6,528 nucleotides of DNA from Pirellulaceae bacterium. Lineage in GTDB: Bacteria > Planctomycetota > Planctomycetia > Pirellulales > Pirellulaceae. Every line of letters begins with the position of its first letter. The first letter of the stretch is position 1. Positions 1 through 5,870 of this stretch are shown one piece after another. The notes under the pieces were generated by a model. That model made no database searches. It was not told the DNA's origin and worked only from the letters and a program-made list of their open reading frames with translations. Both the position numbers and the translations under genes were made by a program. The stretch is taken from contig JASLRF010000173.1 of assembly GCA_030744095.1 (NCBI GenBank), forward strand, positions 1 through 6,528, in the 5' to 3' direction.

Positions 1-20
1 CTGAACAATAGGTTAGGCCC

Positions 21-43
21 ATACGGTTGTCCAAGAACCGTGT
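21..43. repeat. Inverted repeat / hairpin, 8-bp arms
   Basis: ACGGTT (23-28) and AACCGT (36-41) are perfect inverted copies around a 7-base centre. The arms extend to 8 bp (21-28 with 36-43) through one G-T wobble and one A-T pair. No run of T follows on either strand, so it is not a clear intrinsic terminator. It could be the end signal of a gene to the left of the window or a regulator site. Confidence 0.4.
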
Positions 44-82
44 TGCGATTTGGCAACCCGACCTGCCCTGGAAACGGTTGCA

Positions 83-106
83 GCGTTTGCACACCTCTGC
101 AAATGT
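83..106. repeat. Inverted repeat TTTGCA-N6-TGCAAA
   Basis: TTTGCA (86-91) and TGCAAA (98-103) form a perfect palindrome with a 6-base centre. With G-T wobbles the stem reaches 9 bp (83-91 with 98-106). There is no T tract after it, so it does not look like a terminator. A symmetric 18-base site about 260 bases ahead of the first gene could be an operator for a dimeric DNA-binding protein, but nothing in the window identifies one. Confidence 0.35.
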
Positions 107-343
107 GCGCCGTTCGTACCGACGGTAGCGACAGTGCGGATTGAACGATTTCGCCTGGTTGCCGCAAAAGACAAGTCGTCCTGCAAGATCGGATGCGGAT
201 GACTGTGGTAGCATTGATCTTCGCAGGTGTGCACGAATTGACGGCGCACAATCGGCTCACTTTCCGCCGCAGGTTTGTTTCGGTTGCCTGAATTATCCGG
301 TAGACTATTCAAGCACCTTCGTTCACGTCTCATTTGCATTCGC

Positions 344-347
344 AGGA
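344..347 (+). promoter_or_regulatory. AGGA ribosome-binding site that bears on the start of the first gene
   Basis: AGGA lies 17 bases ahead of the ATG at 365, which is too far for normal use, but only 8 bases ahead of an in-frame TTG at 356. This favours a TTG start that would add three residues (Met-Ser-Leu) before the ATG. The receiver fold begins at either position, so function does not decide between them. Confidence 0.35.
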
Positions 348-364
348 ATCTGGGCTTGTCGCTG

Positions 365-1279
365 ATGGACAAACGGGATTACGTACTGATCGTCGAAGAT
401 AGTCCGACTCAATTGGCACAGATGCAGTTATTGCTGGAGGAAGCGCATTTTCGGACGGAGACCGCCGTTAATGGTCAACTCGGCTTGGATAAAGTCCGTC
501 AAGAACTCCCCATGATGGTCGTGACCGATTTGCATATGCCGGAGATGAATGGGCTGGAACTGGTCGAGATGCTAAAGATGGAGTTTCCATCCTTGCCGGT
601 GTTGCTGACCACCGCCCAAGGCAGCGAAGAGATTGCAATCGAGGCATTGCAAAAAGGGGCAGCTAGCTATGTCCCGAAACGCAATCTCGAGGAGATGCTT
701 CTTTCCACGGTTGAGCAACTCATGACACTGGCCGAAGCGAGTCGCAAAGCAGAACTCTTGGCGGACCATCTGACGGGCGTCGACATTACAATGGAGCTGC
801 CCAATGATGATTCCCTGTTGCCGCAGATCATCGCTCGACTGCAACGGCCGGTCGAAGAACTGAAAATCTGCAGTGAAGCGACGTCATTTACAATTGCCAC
901 GGCATTGGACGAAGCGCTGCGAAATGCCATGATCCACGGAAACCTCGAAGTTTCATCGGACCTGCGCGAGATCGATAACGGAAGACCGTACGCCGATCTG
1001 ATTCGGCAACGTCGTGACGAGTCACCCTATCGAGAACGTCGCGTCCACATCAGCTTAAGGGCATCGCGCGAGGAAGCCATCTTTGTCATTCGTGACGAAG
1101 GTCCCGGCTTTGATCCGTTGCTGATCCCCGATCCAACGGATCCGGAGAACTTCGACAAAGTAAGTGGTCGAGGATTGATGTTGATCCAGGCCTTCATGGA
1201 TGAGGTGAACCATAGTGCCAACGGAAGTGAAATCACCATGATCAAGCGGCCGGCTTCTCCAGACGATGATGACACGTAA
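365..1279 (+). CDS. Response regulator fused to an RsbW-like ATPase (anti-sigma-factor kinase type) domain
   Basis: The protein has 304 residues from ATG 365. An in-frame TTG at 356 with AGGA at 344-347 is a credible alternative start, and the frame is open back to 275. Residues about 5-120 form a CheY-like receiver: acidic pocket Glu11-Asp12, phosphoacceptor Asp55 (TDLHMPEMNG), Thr83 and Lys105. Residues about 135-295 are a GHKL ATPase of the HATPase_c_2 / RsbW-SpoIIAB type. The N box EALRNAMIHGN has Glu183 and Asn187, the G1 box is DEGPGF (244-249), the G2 box is SGRGL (267-271), and FMDEV (277-281) follows. There is no histidine phosphoacceptor domain and no PP2C phosphatase. Proteins of this ATPase family phosphorylate anti-anti-sigma (STAS) proteins on Ser/Thr and bind sigma factors. 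A receiver in front suggests that its activity is switched by phosphorylation, plausibly from the CheA encoded downstream. That link is inference. No DNA-binding domain is present, so it is not a direct transcription factor. A 382-base gap separates it from cheW, so co-transcription is possible but unproven. Confidence 0.9.
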   Translation: MDKRDYVLIVEDSPTQLAQMQLLLEEAHFRTETAVNGQLGLDKVRQELPMMVVTDLHMPEMNGLELVEMLKMEFPSLPVLLTTAQGSEEIAIEALQKGAASYVPKRNLEEMLLSTVEQLMTLAEASRKAELLADHLTGVDITMELPNDDSLLPQIIARLQRPVEELKICSEATSFTIATALDEALRNAMIHGNLEVSSDLREIDNGRPYADLIRQRRDESPYRERRVHISLRASREEAIFVIRDEGPGFDPLLIPDPTDPENFDKVSGRGLMLIQAFMDEVNHSANGSEITMIKRPASPDDDDT

Positions 1280-1661
1280 GAACTCTGTTCCGCTCCCGCG
1301 TCACTTCGCATTGCGTTGCGATCGTTAAATCTGGAGAAGGTGGTTTTTTCGATCCATGAGTCTATCGAAGACGGTGTCACGGCATTCAATGCAACTGCGC
1401 AGCCAGACGGCTAGCCAGCCATCTCCGGAGGAGCAAACTTACCGATTTAGCGGGCGCGACGTTGGCCGGTCAAAACGTCTCTCAGACCGTGCCCGGTGGC
1501 CATCCGGCGGTCGAAACAGCTTCCAGTCGACTTAGAAAAGCAATCCGCCAATACACCGGTTGCCAACAATTTGATTATCATGGAAGAGATGATCACCGCC
1601 TGCATTCGCAGGAGCGGCTCATCTCCTTTCTATCGCAGTTTCTTGCCGTGACGGACGTTTG
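1280..1661. other. 382-base gap with short overlapping open frames; possible decayed small gene
   Basis: No convincing gene fills this gap, which is odd in a cluster whose next three genes overlap. Three short + strand stretches are visible. GTG 1340 to TAG 1414 (24 codons) lies just after GGAGAAGG at 1333-1340 and reads like real protein (FSIHESIEDGVTAFNA). ATG 1356 to TAG 1535 gives 59 residues. A frame open from 1360 to TGA 1662 has no ATG, only a TTG at 1462 giving 66 residues, and its stop overlaps the cheW ATG as TGATG. A strong Shine-Dalgarno-like GGAGGAG sits at 1427-1433 without a start codon at the right distance. None resembles a family I know. A frameshifted remnant of a small gene, or a long untranslated leader with an internal promoter for the cheW block, are both possible. 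A 5-bp hairpin at 1306-1321 and T6 at 1344-1349 are too weak and too far apart for a terminator. Confidence 0.5.
1596..1617 (+). repeat. GC-rich hairpin upstream of the first cheW
   Basis: CCTGC (1599-1603) and GCAGG (1608-1612) pair around an ATTC loop. Beyond a 2-base bulge, CCG (1596-1598) can pair with CGG (1615-1617). The segment TGCATTCGCAGGA (1601-1613) recurs exactly at 335-347 ahead of the first gene, where it can form a weaker wobble-paired version. No T run follows, so it is not a terminator. Any role in translation or RNA stability is a guess. Confidence 0.3.
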
Positions 1662-2126
1662 ATGGAGTTCCTGGTCTTGGAAGTTGATGATGTGCGGTTT
1701 GGCATCCCTACTTTGGATGTCAAGGAGGTAGTGCGCGCCGCCAGCCTAGGTGACGCACCGGCGCAGTTCCCAAACATGATGGGTATGCTGAATTACCGCG
1801 GTCAGGTTCTGGGAGTTTTCGAGCTGAGTTGTCTGCGAGGAGGTACGCATCGTGAACTGACGCCGCACGCGCACTTGATCATCCTCCAGGCCGGTGGGTT
1901 CTTGTTTGCACTCTGCGTCGACCAGGCAACCGAGATCATGACATGGACTGACGGCGAAGAGCCGACGGACAAGCCAGGATCTGTTGGAGATTCAGTGGAC
2001 GACACATTGAACGCCATCGCACATCCTCACTTGGGTATGGTGCATCTATTAGACACAAGCGAGCTGTGGTCGGAATTGCATCTTGAGAAGAGTCATCAGC
2101 CAACACAGGAAGTCGAGGCCAGCTAA
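1662..2126 (+). CDS. cheW: CheW-type adaptor protein (WspB-like)
   Basis: This is a single CheW domain covering nearly all of 154 residues, the usual size for a stand-alone CheW. It begins with the typical strand MEFLVLEVDDVRFGIP and keeps the core signature GMLNYRGQVLGVFEL (residues 41-55). Arg46 is at the place of the conserved Arg of the family's NLRG motif. Later segments HLIILQAGGFLFALCVDQ and MVHLLDTSELW fit the second half of the beta-barrel fold. CheW bridges receptor hairpin tips and the CheA P5 domain in the cytoplasmic array. ATG 1662 is preferred to TTG 1659 because it is a standard codon one step downstream. The ribosome site is weak (GGA at 1653-1655), and the ATG overlaps a preceding TGA as TGATG. 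Its TAA overlaps the cheR ATG as TAATG, so the two are probably translationally coupled. Assignment as WspB rather than WspD rests on position ahead of cheR and lack of an N-terminal extension. Confidence 0.9.
   Translation: MEFLVLEVDDVRFGIPTLDVKEVVRAASLGDAPAQFPNMMGMLNYRGQVLGVFELSCLRGGTHRELTPHAHLIILQAGGFLFALCVDQATEIMTWTDGEEPTDKPGSVGDSVDDTLNAIAHPHLGMVHLLDTSELWSELHLEKSHQPTQEVEAS
2115..2118 (+). promoter_or_regulatory. Ribosome-binding site of cheR
   Basis: GAGG lies inside the last codons of cheW, 7 bases ahead of the ATG at 2126. It supports that ATG and, together with the TAATG overlap, coupled translation of the two genes. Confidence 0.55.
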
Positions 2127-3556
2127 TGCCAGAAGACGCAGATGTTGGAATCCGAGAACAACCAATTCTTGATTTCGTCCAACAGCGGACAGGGTTGTAC
2201 TTTCGTAGTGTTCAACACGCTCATGCCGTGACGGCCATCGATCGCGCCATGCAACGCGCCGGTACGAACGATCCGATTGACTACGTCGCGCTGCTGGAAC
2301 TCGATCTGATCGCCTTGGACGAGTTGGTTGTCGAACTTGTCGTCTGCGAGACCTATTTCTTTCGATTTCCAGATCAATTTCGATTCCTTTCCGAAACGGT
2401 TCTCCCGGAACTCAGAGGACGTGCGGATCAACAGACGGTCATGCGTTTCTGGAGTGCTGGTTGCGCTACCGGCGAAGAAGCGTATTCGTTGGCCATCGTC
2501 CTGCGAGAAGCGGGCTTGCTCGGTCAATCGCACATCCTGGCAACGGATATCTCCAAGCCGGCACTCGAACACGCGCGGCGAGCGGTCTATCAAGCGTGGG
2601 CGTTACGTGGAGACGGTAATCGTCGCGTAGAACCTCACGCGACGTGCAGTGACGGCTTCCATCATTTGGCACCGGCGATTCGCGATGCCGTTCATTTCGC
2701 CCATGTCAATTTGGCATTCGACGTGTACCCATCGTTGGTGACGGGGACTGGAAACCAGGACGTGATCCTCTGTAGAAATGTACTGATCTACTTGGATCCA
2801 GCGGTGATCCCGCGTGTGGCGTCGAGCCTTTTTAGTTCCTTAGTGCCGGGTGGCTGGTTGATCACTGCAGCAAGTGATCCGGCGCTCGACCTGCATGCTC
2901 CCTTCCAGACTGTAGAGGCGCCCGGTGGCGTCTACTATCGGCGGCCGCTGGAATCGGCGGCCATTGCGCAGCAACTACCGATGCAAAGTGCACCAGCAGA
3001 GACAGACACGTCGCTACGAACGTGTGCAGCTCCGCCGGCCGACCAGGTCACTTCCGGCCCGGTCGTCGAATTGGCTCGGCAGGCATTGTTGGCCGGTCAG
3101 TACGATCGTGCTGCGGAACTGACGGCGGCAGATACGAACCAGGAGGAAGTGGGCTGCTTGCACGTCAAAGCGCTCGCAAATTCGGATACGGATCTAGCCC
3201 AAACCGCGTGTCAGAGAATCCTCGTGCGGCATCCGTTTTCTGTCGAGCTACACTATCTTCACGCTGTGCTGTTGATGGAACAGCGTCGCGATCAGCAAGC
3301 CGTGACTGTGATCAGGCGCGTTCTGTTTCTTGATCCCTCTCAGGTGATCGCTCATCTTACGTTAGGCGCTCTACTGCGTCGTGCAGGCGACCTGTCCGGT
3401 GCGTATCGGGCCTTTCGCAACGCTCGGGACTTGTGCCAGGCAAAGGATGGGGCGCTGCACGTGCCGTTGACCGAGGATGAGACGTTCGGTTCTGTACGAC
3501 GTGTCGCCTTGTCGCAGCTCGCCTCGCTCGACGTTTCGGCGGGGGCAATGGAATGA
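2126..3556 (+). CDS. cheR: CheR-type receptor methyltransferase with C-terminal TPR domain (WspC-like)
   Basis: This 476-residue protein would transfer a methyl group from S-adenosylmethionine to glutamates of the receptor, setting adaptation. Residues about 9-65 match the all-alpha CheR N-terminal domain. Next come CETYFFRFPDQF (74-85, the family's GETYFFRD-like motif), the SAM-binding loop FWSAGCATGEEAYSLA (108-123), the acidic motif ATDIS (139-143) that contacts the cofactor, and DVILCRNVLIYLDP (212-225), the usual CRNVLIYF motif. The catalytic domain ends near residue 275 after PGGWLI. A Pro/Ala/Thr-rich linker (about 276-310) leads to about four helical TPR-like repeats (313-445), the clearest being VELHYLHAVLLMEQRRDQQA and AHLTLGALLRRAGDLSGAYR. 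Plain CheR proteins are about 280 residues. A TPR tail is characteristic of WspC and related CheRs and is a protein-contact module. The receptor here lacks a C-terminal pentapeptide tether, so docking through TPRs makes sense. Its stop overlaps the next gene by 4 bases (ATGA). Confidence 0.93.
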   Translation: MPEDADVGIREQPILDFVQQRTGLYFRSVQHAHAVTAIDRAMQRAGTNDPIDYVALLELDLIALDELVVELVVCETYFFRFPDQFRFLSETVLPELRGRADQQTVMRFWSAGCATGEEAYSLAIVLREAGLLGQSHILATDISKPALEHARRAVYQAWALRGDGNRRVEPHATCSDGFHHLAPAIRDAVHFAHVNLAFDVYPSLVTGTGNQDVILCRNVLIYLDPAVIPRVASSLFSSLVPGGWLITAASDPALDLHAPFQTVEAPGGVYYRRPLESAAIAQQLPMQSAPAETDTSLRTCAAPPADQVTSGPVVELARQALLAGQYDRAAELTAADTNQEEVGCLHVKALANSDTDLAQTACQRILVRHPFSVELHYLHAVLLMEQRRDQQAVTVIRRVLFLDPSQVIAHLTLGALLRRAGDLSGAYRAFRNARDLCQAKDGALHVPLTEDETFGSVRRVALSQLASLDVSAGAME

Positions 3557-4167
3557 GCCGGAGCCACGAGGAAACGTGTACCCCGTTTGATTGGGAGGAT
3601 GCCAAACGTCGGCTGAGCCAACTTGCTGAAACGCTTGACCCGGCGCGTCACGATTCCGTCGAACGGGCTCGGCAGATTCTGGACGAACGCGCCCGGGAAT
3701 TGGCTGTTCCCCTGGCCCCAGATGCAGATGAAACGGACTCGATCGAAATCTTGACATTTCGGATGGGAGGCGAATTGTACGCCCTGGAGACGATGTTTAT
3801 TCTGGAACTGACACGCGTTGCCACCTTGACCAAAGTGCCTGACTGCCCGGCGTTTGTGCGAGGTATTACGAATCTGCGAGGTGAGGTCCTGGCCATCGTT
3901 GATTTGTGTACGCTCTTTCAGGTGGCGGACCCGCCTCACGACAAACCGTGGATACTGGTTCTGGGAGATGATCGAGCTGAATTCGGAATCGTGATTGACG
4001 ACGCTGTTGACGTCTTCTCCATCAATACGTGCGAAATTTTTGCAACACCCGTTTCCGTGTCCGGCGTGCAACATAATTTGCTGCGAGGTGTGACGGAAGA
4101 GGCGATGCTGGTGCTGGATGGGGCCGCGCTGCTGGCCGACCAACGGCTGATGATTGACGAAACTTGA
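3553..4167 (+). CDS. cheW: CheW-type adaptor with N-terminal helical extension (WspD-like)
   Basis: The protein has 204 residues. Residues 63-200 are the CheW domain, starting SIEILTFRMGGELYALE and carrying the signature RGITNLRGEVLAIVDL (103-118), with Arg109 in the canonical NLRG motif. The first 60 residues are extra, charged and helical, and include DWEDAKRRLSQLAETL (13-28) and QILDERARELAVPL (41-54). This ILxxRAxxLA-type segment just ahead of the CheW barrel is what I associate with WspD proteins. The role is scaffolding of receptor and CheA in the array. The extension may let it contact something the first CheW cannot. The ATG at 3553 sits in ATGA with the cheR stop, and a G-rich stretch at 3541-3545 is 7 bases upstream and can act as the ribosome site. 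The two CheW proteins here are clearly diverged in sequence, so this is not a recent duplication. Confidence 0.9.
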   Translation: MSRSHEETCTPFDWEDAKRRLSQLAETLDPARHDSVERARQILDERARELAVPLAPDADETDSIEILTFRMGGELYALETMFILELTRVATLTKVPDCPAFVRGITNLRGEVLAIVDLCTLFQVADPPHDKPWILVLGDDRAEFGIVIDDAVDVFSINTCEIFATPVSVSGVQHNLLRGVTEEAMLVLDGAALLADQRLMIDET

Positions 4168-4178
4168 GCTGCAACTTT

Positions 4179-4182
4179 GAGG
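4179..4182 (+). promoter_or_regulatory. Ribosome-binding site of the receptor gene
   Basis: GAGG lies 7 bases ahead of the ATG at 4190, in a 22-base gap after the cheW stop. It supports that ATG and shows that the receptor gene has its own initiation signal rather than relying on coupling. Confidence 0.6.
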
Positions 4183-4189
4183 TATTGAG

Positions 4190-5788
4190 ATGACGATCCG
4201 TGAACGACTAACATCGATTTCTTTGCGTTGGCAGATTTGCCTGCTGATCGGGATTGCGCTGATCGCGCTGATCGCATCTTTGGCGATCACGGCGTCGTTG
4301 TCGTTGGCGTTTTCTGAGATCACCGATCTGCTGGCTCAAAAACTTCTCACCGTAGGCTTGATTGTGTTGTGCATTGCTGGTCTGGTCGCTTTTCTCGCCT
4401 CCGGGCGGATTACGGCACCGCTCGAAATGCTGACCGCTGCCGCGAATCAGATTGCCGCAGGTGACTTGGATACCGAGTTGCCGCAGGTGCGACCGTTGGG
4501 CGAGGTGAAGGCGCTTTATGGGTCGATCGGAGAAATGACCAGCAGCCTTCGCCAGATGATCGACCATGCCTCGGCACAGGAGGCACGAACTCAGGCAATC
4601 TTCAATTCGACGGCGGATGCGCTGGTCACGATCGACGAACGAGGCAATCTGCTCTCCTGCAACGAAACTACAGAAAAACTCTTCGGCATCGATCGGATCG
4701 AGATGGTCGGCAAAAAAGCCTCCTTGCTGGTTCCCGCGCTTTACGACGAAAACGTTCGATACAAGCCGAGCGAGCTGACGCGAGGCGAGACACGCCAGGT
4801 CGGAGGGGAGTCGGATGTCGTGGGGTATCACCGCGACGGTCGGGAATTGCCCATCTCGTTGCGAGTCACGGAAATGGATCACTTGGGCGAACGGCTGTAC
4901 ATTGCCACAATGCAAGACATTACGGAACGGAAACAAGCCGAGCAGCAACGTGAAGACTTGTTCACTGCGATTCGAGATGCCGTCAGTCGGCTGGCGGCCG
5001 GAACGCAGGACATCCTGGCGACGACCACGCAGCAGTCGACGGGTGCTCAGCAACAAGCGGCCGCAGTATCGCAAACGGTGGCGACGGTCAATGAGGTTGC
5101 GCAGACCGCCGATCAGGCGGCCCAACGTGCCGGCATTGTGGCGGAGGCAGCCAAGCAAGCCGAGACGGTAGGAAAAGCAGGCCGCAAAGCAGTTGAGCAA
5201 TCAGTTGCGTCGATGGACACCGTGCGAGAGCAGGTTCAGTCAATTGCACAGAATATCCTCTCGTTGGCCGAACGCGCTCAGGCTATCGGAGAGATTATTG
5301 CGACTGTCAGCGACATTGCGGAACAGACCAACGTATTGGCCCTGAATGCTGCGGTCGAAGCCTCGCGAGCTGGCGAACACGGCAAGGGCTTCGCCGTCGT
5401 GGCCAGCGAAGTTAAAGCGTTGGCCGAGCAATCCAAGAAAGCGACGAGGCAAGTTCGCCAGATCCTGGGCGAAATACAACACGCAATGAATACCGCCGTT
5501 CTGTCCATTGAGAAAGGCACTGGCTCAGTTGACAAAGCCGGTGAGGTCGTCGGCCAAACCGGGGACACGATCAGGGCGCTGGAAGAGATGCTGAGCCAAT
5601 CGGCTCGGACAGCGTCACAAATCTCCGCTTCGTCTGGCCAACAAGCAACCGGTGTCATTCAGCTGAACGAGGCGATCAAGAACATAGACCGCGTGACGCA
5701 ACAGAACGTCGAGGCAATTCAGCAGATCGAAGCGTCCGCCCATAGCCTGAACGCATTGAGCAACGAATTGGCCGGGCTGACTTCGTAA
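4190..5788 (+). CDS. Methyl-accepting receptor with two membrane helices, HAMP and PAS domains (WspA position)
   Basis: This 532-residue chemoreceptor starts with a short Arg-rich segment (cytoplasmic by the positive-inside rule), then membrane helix 1 (about 16-40) and helix 2 (about 52-70). Only about 11 residues lie between them, so there is essentially no periplasmic sensor. A HAMP domain follows (71-125, conserved Pro77 and Glu105), then a PAS domain (129-245) with the NSTADALVTIDERGNLLSCN start and the DITERKQAEQ end. The signalling domain is at 255-532, with the hairpin tip IAEQTNVLALNAAVEASRAG (376-395) and the GKGFAVVASEVKALAEQS strand after it. From tip Glu390 to the C-terminus is about 142 residues, or about 20 heptads, and the N-terminal arm is similar, consistent with the 40H receptor class (not formally aligned). 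Gln pairs at 281-282 and 484-485 sit in contexts like methylation sites. There is no NWETF-like tail. WspA itself has a periplasmic helical-bundle sensor, so this is a different input layout in the same genetic slot. The ligand is unknown. Confidence 0.93.
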   Translation: MTIRERLTSISLRWQICLLIGIALIALIASLAITASLSLAFSEITDLLAQKLLTVGLIVLCIAGLVAFLASGRITAPLEMLTAAANQIAAGDLDTELPQVRPLGEVKALYGSIGEMTSSLRQMIDHASAQEARTQAIFNSTADALVTIDERGNLLSCNETTEKLFGIDRIEMVGKKASLLVPALYDENVRYKPSELTRGETRQVGGESDVVGYHRDGRELPISLRVTEMDHLGERLYIATMQDITERKQAEQQREDLFTAIRDAVSRLAAGTQDILATTTQQSTGAQQQAAAVSQTVATVNEVAQTADQAAQRAGIVAEAAKQAETVGKAGRKAVEQSVASMDTVREQVQSIAQNILSLAERAQAIGEIIATVSDIAEQTNVLALNAAVEASRAGEHGKGFAVVASEVKALAEQSKKATRQVRQILGEIQHAMNTAVLSIEKGTGSVDKAGEVVGQTGDTIRALEEMLSQSARTASQISASSGQQATGVIQLNEAIKNIDRVTQQNVEAIQQIEASAHSLNALSNELAGLTS

Positions 5789-5808
5789 ACGGTGATTGAG
5801 CGACAGGA

Positions 5809-5824
5809 GCACTAGCGGTAGTGC
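5809..5824 (+). repeat. Perfect 6-bp hairpin between receptor gene and cheA
   Basis: GCACTA (5809-5814) and TAGTGC (5819-5824) pair perfectly around a GCGG loop in the 82-base spacer (5789-5870). No T run follows, so it is unlikely to be a terminator and cheA is probably read through. An RNA-stability or processing role that sets receptor-to-kinase ratio is conceivable but not shown. Confidence 0.4.
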
Positions 5825-5870
5825 CGGTGAGCTGTGGGGATGACACGGTTATTCGGTTGAACGTGGTGAC

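Larger units (their letters stand above)
1..355. other. Leader region without a convincing gene
   Basis: Apart from two inverted repeats (21-43 and 83-106, listed separately), I see no gene here. Open frames exist on both strands. The + frame from a TTG at 141 ends at a TGA at 363-365 that overlaps the ATG at 365, and a - frame spans roughly 13-372. Their translations are rich in Arg, Cys, Ser and His, show no domain and have no good ribosome-binding site, so I regard them as chance. The promoter of the cluster probably lies here, but no -35/-10 pair matches well. The nearest is TTGCCT at 284-289 with TATTCA at 306-311 (16-base spacer), which lacks the conserved last T of the -10 box, so I do not call it. 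No sigma-54 type GG-N10-GC element was found. Confidence 0.6.

Noticed and set aside
284..311. Possible sigma-70 promoter TTGCCT - 16 bases - TATTCA
   Set aside because: The -10 box matches only three of six positions and lacks the conserved final T, which is no better than chance in a sequence of this length.
141..365. 74-codon + frame ending in TGATG at the first gene's ATG
   Set aside because: It starts with TTG without a ribosome site and its translation has no protein-like pattern. The TGATG overlap is short enough to be coincidence, and AGGA points to a TTG start at 356 instead.
13..372. Open frame on the - strand (119 codons) in the leader region
   Set aside because: Its composition is not protein-like (many Arg, Ser, His, Cys), there is no domain, and it starts inside the first gene. 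A divergent gene cannot be excluded but has no support.
1306..1349. Possible intrinsic terminator after the receiver-ATPase gene (TCGCA...TGCGA stem and a later T6)
   Set aside because: The stem is only 5 bp and the T run begins 22 bases after it, so the two parts do not form a terminator.
3352..4323. Long open frame on the - strand (323 codons) across the end of cheR and the second cheW
   Set aside because: It lies wholly opposite well-supported coding sequence, its translation is low in recognisable motifs and rich in Arg, Ser, Gln and His, and the + strand proteins carry clear family signatures.
4208..5200. Long open frame on the - strand (330 codons) opposite the receptor gene
   Set aside because: It mirrors the receptor's codon pattern, is Arg/Leu/Gly-rich without a domain, and the + strand has intact membrane, HAMP, PAS and signalling domains.
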